Shown: positions 35,383 to 45,787 of the stretch, in pieces
Layout: each line of letters starts with the position of its first letter
How positions within the stretch are numbered: position 1 is the first letter of the stretch
DNA from: Phycisphaerae bacterium
GTDB lineage: Bacteria > Planctomycetota > Phycisphaerae > UBA1845
Assembly: GCA_029260165.1 (NCBI GenBank)
Contig: JAJDDT010000102.1
Coordinates: forward strand, 124,001 to 188,000
Direction: 5' to 3'
DNA: 64,000 bases
The notes under the pieces: generated by a model
Told to the model about the DNA's origin: nothing
Databases searched by the model: none
Seen by the model: the letters and a program-made list of their open reading frames with translations, nothing else
Position numbers and translations under genes: made by a program

Positions 35383-36801
35383 TCAGGCAGTGGCAGCCGC
35401 CAGGGCAGCCTTTTTGGAAGCAATCAACCGCTTCGCACGGGCCACCAGTTGAAACGACCCCGTGATACAAATCAGGTCGTCCCGCCCAACCGCTCGATCC
35501 GCAATGGACAACGCATCGTCCAAATCCTCGGACACCTGAAACATCTTGTGCGACAGGTCCGAAAACGTGCTCGCCAGATCGTCCGCGTCAGCCGACCGCG
35601 GCGCGCCGGTACCAACAAAAATGATCTTGTCCGCCCCAAGACGAATGTGCTTCAGCATCCCCGGAATGTCCTTGTCCTTCTGACATCCGAAAATAATCAC
35701 CATCGAGTCGTATGGGACGTTCTGACCGATCGCCCGCATCAACGCGTCAACACTGGCTGCGTTGTGCGCCCCATCAACCATGATCCGGGGATCATCGCTG
35801 ATCATCTCCATACGACCCTGCATCTTCGTCTTCGACAATCCCTCGATCGCCCTGGTTTCGTCAATCTCAACCCCACGAGATTTCAGAACCGCGATCATCC
35901 CCAGCGCAACGGCACAGTTCAACGACTGATGGTCACCACACAGCGGCGAATGGACATGCTCAAAATGACCATCGGGCGACGTCAGACAAATCCGCGTGTG
36001 AGGCCCCAACGCCCGCGACGATTCAAACCGGCAACTAAACCCGATCTCCTGACCCACAAACTGAATCGGCGCCCCGACCTCAGCCGCACAGGCACGCAAC
36101 GTTTTCGTCACCCCCTCTGTCTGAGGCGATGCCACCACCGTCACGCCGGCCTTGAAAATCCCCGCCTTCTCGCCTGCGATCTCCTCAAGCGTCTCACCAA
36201 GAACCCCCGTATGGTCATAGTTAATGCTCGTCAGACCAACGACATCGGGCTTGACGATGTTCGTCGCGTCCAGCCGACCCCCCATACCGGTCTCCACCAC
36301 CGCAATATCCACACCCTCGCGCTCAAAGTGCAGAAAGGCAGCCGCCGTCAAAAGCTCGAAATAGGTCGGCTTGCCCACCCGAGGCATGGACGCCGCCTCC
36401 GATACGTCGTTCACCAACCGCGCAAAAGCAGCCTCGGAAATCTCACGACCGTCGATCGCAATACGCTCACGAACATGCATCACATGAGGTGACGTATACG
36501 TCCCCACTTTAAGACCGCACGCCCTCAGCATCTCGCTGACCATCGCGACCGTGCTGCCCTTGCCCTTCGTGCCAGCCACATGGGCAACCCTGTAGGCAGA
36601 TTGGGGATTACCCAAGGCGGCCGCCAGCCGTTTCATCCGACCGAGGTTGATCTGCGAGGCGATTTCACGCGTCAGAGGCGTCCGCTCATAATTAACGGTA
36701 GAGTTTAAAAAATTAACCGCTGCTCGGTATGTGCGGATCGTATCGTTCGCACGGCCCTTGCGCGTCGTAGGTTTCGTTTTGATTGTAGTGCTCCGTGACA
36801 T
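35383..36801 (-). CDS. folC: Folylpolyglutamate/dihydrofolate synthase
   Basis: ATP-dependent Mur-ligase-like enzyme that adds glutamate to dihydropteroate and folates in the cytoplasm. The P-loop VAGTKGKGSTVAM, the omega region YTSPHVMHVRERI, VETGMGGRLDATN and the C-terminal DGAHNAASVDAL block are all present. About 472 residues, slightly longer than E. coli FolC because of a basic N-terminal extension. ATG 36801 is used; a GTG at 36828 is the upstream alternative and neither has a clear ribosome binding site. Divergent from aroB. Confidence 0.95.
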   Translation of the reverse strand: MSRSTTIKTKPTTRKGRANDTIRTYRAAVNFLNSTVNYERTPLTREIASQINLGRMKRLAAALGNPQSAYRVAHVAGTKGKGSTVAMVSEMLRACGLKVGTYTSPHVMHVRERIAIDGREISEAAFARLVNDVSEAASMPRVGKPTYFELLTAAAFLHFEREGVDIAVVETGMGGRLDATNIVKPDVVGLTSINYDHTGVLGETLEEIAGEKAGIFKAGVTVVASPQTEGVTKTLRACAAEVGAPIQFVGQEIGFSCRFESSRALGPHTRICLTSPDGHFEHVHSPLCGDHQSLNCAVALGMIAVLKSRGVEIDETRAIEGLSKTKMQGRMEMISDDPRIMVDGAHNAASVDALMRAIGQNVPYDSMVIIFGCQKDKDIPGMLKHIRLGADKIIFVGTGAPRSADADDLASTFSDLSHKMFQVSEDLDDALSIADRAVGRDDLICITGSFQLVARAKRLIASKKAALAAATA

Positions 36802-37318
36802 AGTCCGAAGATTGTACAGTTTAGTCACAATGTCGTCAACGCGCCGACGACCTTTCGTGACAAATAGTTACATGCCGGAAACAGATGTAAATGATTGTCA
36901 ACACTGAGTTTACTCACAGAAAACTCACAAGCCGACGCCCGGTTTCAGCAAGGATTCCACACCCCGGATCACCCGTAAATCGCGCCGATCGGCCATGGCT
37001 TTGCAAATCGACATCCAGCCTGCACAACCTATTATTAGACATAACATTATGGGAAGTGAAGGGCCATTCAGACGGAGCAAGACTGACCGGAAAATAACCA
37101 GCGACACATTATCGCCGCCACAACAAATAAAGCGTGAGTTAATGCCGCGATGTCAGCCCGGGATGGCGGCCGAACCCGGATATCACAGGCGTGGCCCGAA
37201 TTCACTGGAAAAATTTTTCTCGAATCAAGCCCCGAACCGTAGGCGATCGGCCCAAATCACGCGACGATGGGCCAATCGGACGTTGACGGTTGACGTCCGA
37301 TAAAGGAGTTCCCTGGGC
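36802..37318. other. Divergent intergenic region between folC and aroB
   Basis: About 517 bases containing the promoters for both genes. Open frames here are under 105 codons with no coding-like ribosome binding sites. The only clear signal is the AAAGGAG at 37302-37308 serving aroB. Confidence 0.5.
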
Positions 37319-38413
37319 ATGGTCGACGAGAAGCAATTTCGGTTTGGTCAATCGACGACAGCCGTCCGCGTTGGCGCGGGTGCATTGGCGGAGGTTGGGC
37401 GTTGCGCCACCCTTTGTGGAGGTGGGAAGGCGTTGGTTGTTTCTGATGAAACGGTGGCGTCACTTTACGCCGATCGGGTGTTGGCCAATCTCGATGAGGC
37501 GGGCGTTTCGAGCGAACTCGTCACTGTTTCGCCCGGGGACGGGTCGAAGACGCTGGCCAATGCGGAGCGGTTGTTTGAGGCGTTGGCGGCGATGCACATG
37601 GGGCGTGATGGATTGGTCATCGGTTTGGGGGGCGGGGTGGTGACGGATCTTGCGGGGTTCGTGGCTGGGACCTGGATGCGGGGAATTGCGTCGATATTGT
37701 GCCCGACGACGCTTGAGGCTGACATCGATGCCGCCATCGGGGGGAAGACAGCCGTCAACCTGTCGGCGGGGAAGAATCTGGTCGGGGTGTTTCATCATCC
37801 GTCTGTGGTGATTGTGGATACGGACTGTTTGGCGACGCTGCCGATGCGGGATTTGTCAGCCGGCCTGGGGGAGGCGGTCAAGCACGGGTTGATTGATGGT
37901 GAGTCGTTGCTGACGTGGCATGAAGACAATGCCGTGGCGATCATGAATCGTGAGCCTGGGGTGTTGGCGGAGTTGATTGAGCGGAACATCGGGGTGAAGG
38001 CGGGGATTGTGTCGGAGGATGAGCGGGAGACGACGGGTCAGCGGGCGTTGTTGAATTTTGGCCATACGATTGGCCATGGTATTGAGGCGGCGGCGGTGTA
38101 TTCGCTGCGTCATGGTGAATGTGTTGGTTTGGGGATGTTGGCGGCGATTCATATTTCAGAGGCGATGGGGCTGGCTGACGGGTCGTTGCGTGGGCGGGTT
38201 GAGGCGTTGTTGAAGGCGTTTGACTTGCCGACGACGTTGCCGACGGGGACAGGGGCTGACGAAATCGTCGGTTTTCTGTCGCAGGACAAAAAGGCTCGCG
38301 CCGGGGTGGTTCGGTTTGTCCTGATTGAAAAGCCCGGGGTGATGGTGATTCGCGATGATGTTGGAGAAACAACGATTGTTGGCGTGATACGGAAACTGCG
38401 ATCCTGCTCATGA
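37319..38413 (+). CDS. aroB: 3-dehydroquinate synthase
   Basis: Second enzyme of the shikimate pathway, converting DAHP to 3-dehydroquinate with NAD+ and a divalent metal. The 364 residues are of normal length. Visible motifs: GDGSKTLANAE, the NAD loop GLGGGVVTDLAGFVAGTWMRG written in part here as GGGVVTDLAGF, TLEADIDAAIGGKTAVN, and the metal ligand block NFGHTIGHGIEA with the following RHGECVGLGM. AAAGGAG precedes the ATG by ten bases. Wobble positions are rich in G and T, in contrast to the C-ending codons of nearby genes. Confidence 0.97.
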   Translation: MVDEKQFRFGQSTTAVRVGAGALAEVGRCATLCGGGKALVVSDETVASLYADRVLANLDEAGVSSELVTVSPGDGSKTLANAERLFEALAAMHMGRDGLVIGLGGGVVTDLAGFVAGTWMRGIASILCPTTLEADIDAAIGGKTAVNLSAGKNLVGVFHHPSVVIVDTDCLATLPMRDLSAGLGEAVKHGLIDGESLLTWHEDNAVAIMNREPGVLAELIERNIGVKAGIVSEDERETTGQRALLNFGHTIGHGIEAAAVYSLRHGECVGLGMLAAIHISEAMGLADGSLRGRVEALLKAFDLPTTLPTGTGADEIVGFLSQDKKARAGVVRFVLIEKPGVMVIRDDVGETTIVGVIRKLRSCS

Positions 38414-38482
38414 GGGTTGCGGCAGGACTTCAGTTCCAGCGCGGCAGGTGGTTCTGATATTGCTCAAGCTGTGCGCGGCGTT

Positions 38483-40906
38483 TCACATGGTCAGACTCAG
38501 CCTGTCATTCAGACCGCCGGCCGATCGTTGGCTCTGCGATGCAAACCCTTCACCCACAAACCGGATCATCTGACGCATCCTCGCCGTGTACGAATAATGC
38601 TCCAGTATCATCTTCCGGGTCGCGGACACCTGCTCATGACGCGCGTGCGGATCAGCCAGGAATCGCTCCGCCTTCGTCACAAAATCCGTTGCACCCGTGA
38701 AGGACATCTCATCAAACCGCGGAACAACTTCCATCGCATCCGGTATGGAGCAGGCACTTCGCCAACCTGCCAATGACTCCGGATTGAGCACACGACCGTC
38801 GCTGCCCATAAACGACAATAGTCTGTCAATCTCGTCACGAGCCTGTTTCGACAATCGCGCGAGGTCCTCCGACGACGCAACGTCGTGCTCATCAAGCATC
38901 CTCATGAGCCTCCTCAAATTTGTCCCCGAACAGTCCGCACTCGCGCGACGAGCCATAAAAAACCCGGTTGCCATCAGTCCGTCCAACGCCCGCTGATGCA
39001 AAAACCCATATCCCATCAACTGCAGATTGATCGTCGACGCCTGATAAACCTTCTTCAGCTCGTCCCCGTTTTCCGTCGGACCTTTCGCATGACACGACAA
39101 CGTTGGATGTTTCTCCCAACCGTTGCCCCACAGATAGAATTGTCGGTTCGTCTTCTGCGACCATTCAGATATCCATTTCAATGCAACATGTCGAAACGCA
39201 CGGTCACCCACACGCCCCAACGCAATCAATACCTTCGAAATATCTGCATAAACAAGAGATAAACCCAACTGTTCAATAGAATCATACGTTCGCAAAATCA
39301 AATCACCCGGAAACGGACCACCCGATTCCCAATCCGGCAGCATCGTCGCCAGGGTGTGTCGAAACACCGTCCGCAACTGCCCTTCGGGAAGCCACTGCTC
39401 GGCATGGTTCGCTTCGTCGACCGGGGTGGCTGACGCGTGACTCACATACGACACGTCGCAGCGATACGGTGCCAACTCATCATCGGACAGTTGCCGGTCA
39501 TCATAGGTGCTCGCGCCACCCGCCATCGGACAGGGCATCAAACGCTCGGCAGGCCAACCGAATCGCTGCTGCACGGTGGCTGCGGAAAATCCCATCAGAA
39601 AATCATTCCACGCCAGCGTCGGATTCCGACTCTCATCGAACACCGACGGCAACGCATCCTGATCCCACGAAACACTCGGAACAGATTCATGGACCAACGC
39701 AGTCATTTCGTACCGCATTCGACTCAAAATGAGCACGATATCAGGCTCAAAATCCGCCTGCGCCTGCAACGCCACCGACGGATGCAACACCAGATGATCG
39801 TCCGATTCCATCACCAGCTTCGTCTCATAACCGAGCGATTCCAACGCTTCCAGACAATCGCGCATGCTGTATTTGAGGAATGTCGTGTGCCTCGACGTGA
39901 GCCCCAGAATCCGAAGCGGTCGACCAACCGCCTTACCATTTTCGTCCGCAGCGTCGGCCAAACGACCCGCCCACCAGGATGCGTCGCGATCGGCGTACAC
40001 CGTGGAAATTCGCTCGCGAAGCTGATCGATCCGAACGGCCCGCGCATTGGCAATGTCATTCATCGTCTCAAACGCCTGCCCCGCAACCTTGTCAGCCATC
40101 CACTGCGAATGACAGACCCGATCGGTCACAGGCCACTCCGCGCTCGACTCAAGTAATGCGCGGAATTGAGATATACAATCAACCCCGACAAAAAAGCGAG
40201 CGCGTGCATCACTTAACACATTGCGAAAGTCATGAATGTGAAACATAATGGCGACGGCTTCGGGATTCGGCTCGACCACATACAAAGCAGCCGACGAGTC
40301 GAGAAACACGCGGTGCGTCTTTTTGTAACCATCGAAAATTTCCCAACCCAAACCGACACCGTCGAACAACTGGGCCGGTGGACTGATACCTCGAAACTGC
40401 GTGTTCAGTCGCGTCTCAGCCACCGCCCTGTGATCGTCCAATCCCCCCAACCAACGCGGTGGCCACGGGTCACCCGCCATCCGAACCTCGGCGTTGCCGT
40501 CCGCGCACAAATGCAGCTCGTATCGGTCGCTCAACCCCTCCGCCGATCGCCGCACCATGTCCGCCGCTTCCGGAAACCGATCAGCCAGCGCATCGACATT
40601 GGCTTTGAAACGACGACGACGTGCGGACCAGTCAGCCATGCCCGTCGTTTTGTTCTCCGCGACTACCTGCAATTCCGCCACAACCGATGCAACATCGGGC
40701 GACACGGTCATACGGCTCAACAATTGCCTGGCGGCTCCGCACAACCCAAGCTCGATCAACGACCGCACATACCCGAGAATCCATTCCGCTGAATTCGGCG
40801 CGGAAGGAGCCAGTATCGACAGGACACGGCAGTAAAGATAATGGTCACCCTGTTGCTGCGCGCAACGGGCAAGACGGGCCACCAAAGGCAGATCGATCGA
40901 CGACAT
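38483..40906 (-). CDS. CgeB-like glycosyltransferase with helical N-terminus
   Basis: An 807-residue cytoplasmic protein. The first 120 residues are helical and TPR-like (CRVLSILAPSAPNSAEW...). The C-terminal half has the GT-B features of CgeB/spore maturation glycosyltransferases (PF13524): ILGLTSRHTTFLKYSMRD, SVSWDQDALPSVFDE, the central YLWGNGWEKHP, and the closing helix FLADPHARHEQVSATRKMI with EHYSYTARM. Members add sugars to surface or spore components; the acceptor is unknown. Stands alone between aroB and the dipeptidase gene. Confidence 0.8.
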   Translation of the reverse strand: MSSIDLPLVARLARCAQQQGDHYLYCRVLSILAPSAPNSAEWILGYVRSLIELGLCGAARQLLSRMTVSPDVASVVAELQVVAENKTTGMADWSARRRRFKANVDALADRFPEAADMVRRSAEGLSDRYELHLCADGNAEVRMAGDPWPPRWLGGLDDHRAVAETRLNTQFRGISPPAQLFDGVGLGWEIFDGYKKTHRVFLDSSAALYVVEPNPEAVAIMFHIHDFRNVLSDARARFFVGVDCISQFRALLESSAEWPVTDRVCHSQWMADKVAGQAFETMNDIANARAVRIDQLRERISTVYADRDASWWAGRLADAADENGKAVGRPLRILGLTSRHTTFLKYSMRDCLEALESLGYETKLVMESDDHLVLHPSVALQAQADFEPDIVLILSRMRYEMTALVHESVPSVSWDQDALPSVFDESRNPTLAWNDFLMGFSAATVQQRFGWPAERLMPCPMAGGASTYDDRQLSDDELAPYRCDVSYVSHASATPVDEANHAEQWLPEGQLRTVFRHTLATMLPDWESGGPFPGDLILRTYDSIEQLGLSLVYADISKVLIALGRVGDRAFRHVALKWISEWSQKTNRQFYLWGNGWEKHPTLSCHAKGPTENGDELKKVYQASTINLQLMGYGFLHQRALDGLMATGFFMARRASADCSGTNLRRLMRMLDEHDVASSEDLARLSKQARDEIDRLLSFMGSDGRVLNPESLAGWRSACSIPDAMEVVPRFDEMSFTGATDFVTKAERFLADPHARHEQVSATRKMILEHYSYTARMRQMIRFVGEGFASQSQRSAGGLNDRLSLTM

Positions 40907-40962
40907 GCCTGTTCATCGGCAGCATGCCGCGACGGAATCCCGCCCGATTCACCCGACAGCAC

Positions 40963-42333
40963 CTATTTTCCAACGAGATTCTGCATGAAGTTGGCCGAAA
41001 ACCGAACACCACCCCACAAATCCGACTTGTGGAAAAACTCGTTGGGACCATGCGCGTTGCAGTTAGGCCAGCAAAGCCCGACCATGATCGTCTCGGCGTC
41101 CAGAATCTGCTTGAACATCGGCAGAATCGGCAGCGACCCGCCCTCGCGAATCAGCACCGGTTCCTTCCCAAACGCGGACGCGACAGCCCCCTTCGCCGCA
41201 GTCATCGCAGGCAGGTCGATCGGACACATGTAGGCGGCGCAATTGGCGTGATCCTTAATCTCCAGACGAATTCCCGGTGGGACCGCAGCCCTGACGAATT
41301 CGTCGAACGCCTTCGAAATCCTGTCAGGATCCTGATTCGGAACCAGCCGCATCGACACCTTCCCGCCCATCTTCGCGGGGATAATCGTCGATGACCCGGG
41401 TTTCATGAAACCGCCGAAAAGCCCATTCACGTCGAGCGTTGGTCTCGCCCAGCGTCGCTCCAGCGTCGAGTAACCCGCCTCACCATCCAGGGCGGACATA
41501 CCCAGCATCTCCGCATATTTGCCTTCATCGAACGGCAGGTCCTTCATCATCCCCAGTTCCTGATCGGTCACGCCGACAACGTCATCGTAGAACCCCGGAA
41601 TCGTGACGCGGTTCCCGGAATCCTTCATCGACGCAATAATCTGACACAATGCGTTCCCGGGGTTCGCGACGGTCCCGCCAAACGAACCGCTGTGCAGATC
41701 ATTCACCGGACCGCTCAGCAGAATCTCCTTGTACAACATCCCCTTGGTACCGTAGGTAATCGCGGGTGTATCGCCATCGAGCTTGCAGGTGTCCGACAGC
41801 GTGATGTAGTCGCAGGACAATCGGTCGCGGTATTTCTCGATAAACGGTGCCAGATTCGGTGAGCCGACCTCCTCCTCGCCTTCGATCAGGAATTTGAACC
41901 GCACCGGCAACTTGCCAGCCACCTTCATCCACGCCTCGGCTGCCAACAGGTGCGCCAACACCTGTCCCTTGTCGTCGGCGGACCCCCGCGCGATGATTTT
42001 CCCGTCGACCTCGGTCGGCTCGAACGGATCGGCATTCCACAATCCACGCTCACCGACGGGCTGCACGTCGTAGTGGCCGTAAAGCAGCACTGTAGGCGAA
42101 TCACCGTCCACAGGCCCGGAATCCCCCACGACACACGGATGCCCCTCCGTTTCAACCATTTCCGCCTTGATTCCGCAGCCATTCAGCAGGTCCGCCACCC
42201 ATTGGCCTGCCTTGCGAATATCGCCATCGTGCGCCGATTCGGTGGAAATGCTCGGAATGCGGAGGAAATCCTTCAGCCTGTCAACGTATTGCGACTGGTT
42301 CTCCTCGATGTACTTCAATACCTGATCAATCAC
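40963..42333 (-). CDS. M20-family dipeptidase
   Basis: A metallopeptidase of the M20/CNDP-like group (about 456 residues) that cleaves dipeptides in the cytoplasm. Metal-site motifs are in order: LLYGHYDVQPV (first His and catalytic Asp), ARGSADDKGQV (bridging Asp), IEGEEEVGS (catalytic Glu and ligand Glu), and ITLSDT (ligand Asp), with the lid domain containing LHSGSFGG between. The C-terminal His lies in NAHGPNE. GTG 42333 is used because GAGAGG precedes it and homologues begin at this helix; an ATG at 42393 is also in frame. Confidence 0.92.
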   Translation of the reverse strand: MIDQVLKYIEENQSQYVDRLKDFLRIPSISTESAHDGDIRKAGQWVADLLNGCGIKAEMVETEGHPCVVGDSGPVDGDSPTVLLYGHYDVQPVGERGLWNADPFEPTEVDGKIIARGSADDKGQVLAHLLAAEAWMKVAGKLPVRFKFLIEGEEEVGSPNLAPFIEKYRDRLSCDYITLSDTCKLDGDTPAITYGTKGMLYKEILLSGPVNDLHSGSFGGTVANPGNALCQIIASMKDSGNRVTIPGFYDDVVGVTDQELGMMKDLPFDEGKYAEMLGMSALDGEAGYSTLERRWARPTLDVNGLFGGFMKPGSSTIIPAKMGGKVSMRLVPNQDPDRISKAFDEFVRAAVPPGIRLEIKDHANCAAYMCPIDLPAMTAAKGAVASAFGKEPVLIREGGSLPILPMFKQILDAETIMVGLCWPNCNAHGPNEFFHKSDLWGGVRFSANFMQNLVGK

Positions 42334-42466
42334 GGTGAATCCGGTCCTCTCGCATGGTTGCGCCAATTCAAGTGCTGCTCCGCCGGGCAGCATGGTAAGG
42401 GCCAAAAGCCGGATTTGTCCAACCACGCCCGTTGGGTCGGCAGCTCACAGACCGTAGAATTCGCGC

Positions 42467-43012
42467 ATGGCTTCCATCCGCCCACCGAAACGCGCGATTC
42501 TGTTTTGCGGAATGTTGTATCAGGATCCCGACCTTGCCACCCTCGCCAAGCGCAGACTAGGCCAACACCTGGGTGAAATCGCGTCGGAGACCGACGTGCA
42601 TCCGTTCGATCACACGGATTATTACGAAACGGAGACAGGCCCGAACATCCAGCGTCAGTTCATCTTTTTCACCGAACCAGTCTCCATCGAACGGTTGGCT
42701 GAAATCAAACGTTTGACGAATGATATCGAGCACGGCATCTGCGACGACGTCGCCCGCCCGCACGATTTGCGGCCCGTCAACCTCGACCCGGGTTATTTGA
42801 CGCTGTCGAAAATCGTCCTTGCCACCACCAAGGACGCATCGCATCGCATCTACCTCGAACAAGGCATCCACGCGGAGGTGACGTTGCGATTCCACAGCGG
42901 ACAATGGAGCCCGCTGCCATGGACCTACCCCGACTACGCCGCCGACACCTTCCACCCCGATTTCATCCGCGCAAGAGAGACGCTCAAGTCATGGCTGAGC
43001 GAGGGATTGTGA
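42467..43012 (+). CDS. DUF4416 protein
   Basis: A 181-residue protein matching the uncharacterised DUF4416 family: N-terminal KRAILFCGMLYQDPDL, then HTDYYETETGPNIQRQFIFF, the stretch VNLDPGYLTLSKIVLATTKD and the ending WTYPDYAADTFHPDFIRARE. The family is widespread in planctomycetes and deltaproteobacteria-like groups and has no known activity. Divergent from the dipeptidase gene, 100 bases before ald. Confidence 0.88.
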   Translation: MASIRPPKRAILFCGMLYQDPDLATLAKRRLGQHLGEIASETDVHPFDHTDYYETETGPNIQRQFIFFTEPVSIERLAEIKRLTNDIEHGICDDVARPHDLRPVNLDPGYLTLSKIVLATTKDASHRIYLEQGIHAEVTLRFHSGQWSPLPWTYPDYAADTFHPDFIRARETLKSWLSEGL

Positions 43013-43111
43013 CGCTGGATTGCCACTCCCACGGGGTCGGGATATAGTCCCGGATTCGCGAGAATGACGGATAAAGTGGGCCTTTAGCCCCGAATCTTTG
43101 GAAGAGCAACC

Positions 43112-44221
43112 ATGATCATTGGTGTCCCGACCGAAATCAAAACGCACGAATACCGCGTCGCCCTTCTTCCGGTGGGGGCGGAGGAACTGAAACGAGCAGG
43201 CCATCAGGTGATTGTCGAAAAAAGTGCGGGCGTGGGGTCTGGTTTTTTGGACGAGGAGTACGAAGCGGTCGGTGCGCGGATCGTCACCTCTCGTGAGGAG
43301 GTTTTCGAAAAGGCGGACATGATCATCAAGGTCAAGGAACCCCAGCCTGACGAATGGCCTATGATGCGCGACGGGCAGGTGATGTTTACCTATTTTCACT
43401 TCGCCGCCTCGCAGGAATTGACAGCAGGCGTCCTCGCGACGAACTCGGTGGCTATCGCGTACGAGACTATCACCGACAGGAGGGGACGTCTTCCGCTGCT
43501 GACACCGATGAGCGAGGTGGCGGGGAAAATGAGCATTCAGGAGGGTGCGAAATTTCTGGAACGCCCGATGAAGGGCCGCGGGATTCTGCTGGGCGGGGTT
43601 CCCGGCGTCGAGCCTGCGACGGTGTTGATTCTTGGTGGGGGAATTGTCGGCTCGAACGCGGCGAAGGTGGCGGCTGGTTTGGGCGCCCGGGTCATTATCA
43701 TGGATATCAACGCGGATCAGCTTCGTTATCTCGACGACGTGATGCCGGCCAACGTGGACACGATTTTCAGTGAACGACACGCAATCCGTCGCTATCTGGG
43801 AATGGCGGACCTGGTCGTTGGTGCGGTGTTGATCCCGGGGGCGCGTTGTCCGATGTTGGTATCGCGAGATGACCTGAAACTCATGAAACAACACGCCGTC
43901 ATCGTCGATGTCGGTGTCGATCAGGGCGGGTGCTGCGAGACGATTCACCCGACGACGCACGACGATCCCGTTTATATTGTCGATGACGTGGTCCATTACG
44001 CGGTTGCGAACATGCCGGGTGCGGTCGGGCGAACGTCCACGTTCGCGCTGACCAACGCCACGCTCCCGTACGCCCTGGAGTTGGCCAACAAGGGTTATGT
44101 GCAAGCATCCAAAGACGACCCCGGTCTGGCGATGGGGATCAACCTGGAGCGTGGGAAGGTGACCAATCAGGCTGTTGCGAAATGTTTCGACCTGAAATAC
44201 GAACCCCATTCGGCGGGCTGA
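43112..44221 (+). CDS. ald: Alanine dehydrogenase
   Basis: NAD-dependent reversible deamination of L-alanine to pyruvate and ammonia. The 369 residues match the family: N-terminal GVPTEIKTHEYRVALLP, catalytic Lys in IKVKEPQPDEW and catalytic His in FTYFHFAAS, and the Rossmann region VLILGGGIVGSNAAKVA followed by the acidic MDINADQLRYLD. C-terminal NMPGAVGRTSTFAL is also conserved. A hairpin at 44222-44258 immediately after the stop probably ends the transcript. Confidence 0.96.
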   Translation: MIIGVPTEIKTHEYRVALLPVGAEELKRAGHQVIVEKSAGVGSGFLDEEYEAVGARIVTSREEVFEKADMIIKVKEPQPDEWPMMRDGQVMFTYFHFAASQELTAGVLATNSVAIAYETITDRRGRLPLLTPMSEVAGKMSIQEGAKFLERPMKGRGILLGGVPGVEPATVLILGGGIVGSNAAKVAAGLGARVIIMDINADQLRYLDDVMPANVDTIFSERHAIRRYLGMADLVVGAVLIPGARCPMLVSRDDLKLMKQHAVIVDVGVDQGGCCETIHPTTHDDPVYIVDDVVHYAVANMPGAVGRTSTFALTNATLPYALELANKGYVQASKDDPGLAMGINLERGKVTNQAVAKCFDLKYEPHSAG

Positions 44222-44258
44222 GTTTGACGCGATTTGTCGTGTCACGATTTCGTCAAAC
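44222..44258 (+). terminator. Hairpin after ald, possible terminator
   Basis: GTTTGACG and CGTCAAAC are perfect inverted arms, with TCGTG and CACGA inside. There is no T run, so it may be Rho-assisted or only an RNA-stabilising structure. Confidence 0.45.
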
Positions 44259-44356
44259 GTTGTAAGATCATGCAATAACGGGTTGTGCGGCGTGCGGGTT
44301 CGCGTGAATGATGACGCGTGTGTTGGCGTGCGTTCAAGGGTCGGCGGAGCATTTGT

Positions 44357-45706
44357 ATGAAAATCATCATCACGGTTCTTCTTGTCAGCGTCTGCGTTCT
44401 CGGGTTTTTTCTGGTGCGCAACGAGGTCCGGTTGAACTTCTCAACCATGCAGGGCAAGACGGTGAAGATCAGCCGGGGTGATCTGACGATTCCGATCAAC
44501 GCGACGGGTGAGATTGGGGCGGCTTCACGTCACGAGATCAAGTCCGAAGCCAGCGGTGAGGTTATTGAGATATCGTCCTCGCCTGGTGAGATGGTCGGGA
44601 AAGGTCAGTTGCTCATTCGCCTCAAGAAGGACGAGGAGCAACGATCCGTCGATCGGGCGAAGGCGGACGTCATGCGAACCCAGGCGGGTCTGGAGCAGGC
44701 GAAGGTCAGGCTCGAGCGATTGAAGACGGTCGGTATCGTGCGTGCGGAGCAGCGCATCGAGCAGATCAAGGCGCAATTGGCGGTCGCAGAGTTCCAGAAG
44801 GACAAGACCGAGGATTTGCCCGAGGGGATGGCGTCGGCTGACTCGTTGTTGCAAACGCGATCGCGTGTGATCGAAATCGAGGCGAATCTCAAGATCGCAA
44901 GGGCGGATCTTTCGGACGCACACATCCAGGTGGATCTGTCCGGAAATGACGTTGTCCTGGCTGAGGCTGCCCATGACCAGGCACAAACCATGCTGGGTGA
45001 TGCCAACGAACGATTGGCGGAGACGGACATCTACTCGCCCGTTGACGGTATGCTGGTTCAGTTGAACACGCAGATCGGTGAGGTCATCCAATCGGGTGTG
45101 ACGACTTTTACGGCGGGCACTGTTTTGGCGGTTATCGCTGACGTGTCGAGGATGTATGTTCGCACCGATGTGGACGAAGCCGACATCGGCGCGGTGCGCG
45201 ATCTTTCGCCGGAATGGGCCAAACCGGGAACGACCAGGCCGGACCCCGACGAGATACCGATCGAGTCTGGTACACCGGTAGAGGTGACGGTGGAGTCGTT
45301 TCGCGACGAGAAGTTCACCGGGGTGATCGAGCGTATTCACCCCGAACCCAATAGTCGCGCGAGCAGTGTCGTGACGTATCAGGTTGATATTCTGCTGACG
45401 AGCGACAACGCCCAAAAACTGCTGGTCGGGATGCAGGCGGACGTTGAGTTCACAGCCGAGTCGGTTTATGACACGTTGCTCGTTCCGCACGATGGAATTC
45501 GCCAGAACGATTTCGGCGATCTTGGGGTCTACGTTCCGGTGAAATCGGAGGGTGACAGCGACAAGGAGGACCGGAAGTTCATCAAATGCCGTTTCGGGCT
45601 GGACAACGGGATTTACGCACAGGTCATCGAGGGGGAACTGTCGGAGGGGCAGGAGGTCTACACGGTCCTTCCCGCTCGTTCCGACGACAAATCCGATGAT
45701 AGCTGA
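44357..45706 (+). CDS. Periplasmic adaptor (MacA/HlyD-like) of an ABC exporter
   Basis: Membrane-fusion subunit of a tripartite exporter: a transmembrane helix (about 4-22), a lipoyl-like half (EIGAASRHEIKSEASGEVIE), a long alpha-hairpin (about 95-215, coiled coil), the second lipoyl half (ETDIYSPVDGMLVQLN) and a beta-barrel/membrane-proximal domain with DVDEADIGAV and GMQADVEF. 449 residues. ATG 44357 was chosen because GGAG precedes it and the open frame upstream is shadow. It is followed by the ATPase and permease genes, giving a complete MacA-MacB-type set apart from an outer-membrane channel. Confidence 0.9.
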   Translation: MKIIITVLLVSVCVLGFFLVRNEVRLNFSTMQGKTVKISRGDLTIPINATGEIGAASRHEIKSEASGEVIEISSSPGEMVGKGQLLIRLKKDEEQRSVDRAKADVMRTQAGLEQAKVRLERLKTVGIVRAEQRIEQIKAQLAVAEFQKDKTEDLPEGMASADSLLQTRSRVIEIEANLKIARADLSDAHIQVDLSGNDVVLAEAAHDQAQTMLGDANERLAETDIYSPVDGMLVQLNTQIGEVIQSGVTTFTAGTVLAVIADVSRMYVRTDVDEADIGAVRDLSPEWAKPGTTRPDPDEIPIESGTPVEVTVESFRDEKFTGVIERIHPEPNSRASSVVTYQVDILLTSDNAQKLLVGMQADVEFTAESVYDTLLVPHDGIRQNDFGDLGVYVPVKSEGDSDKEDRKFIKCRFGLDNGIYAQVIEGELSEGQEVYTVLPARSDDKSDDS

Positions 45707-45787
45707 CCGTAATGCGACGTTGCCGGCATCTCGTTTCCCTTACCTCGATCCGTTGGTGGAGCTGCCCCGGCAGCCACTTCCAAACCC

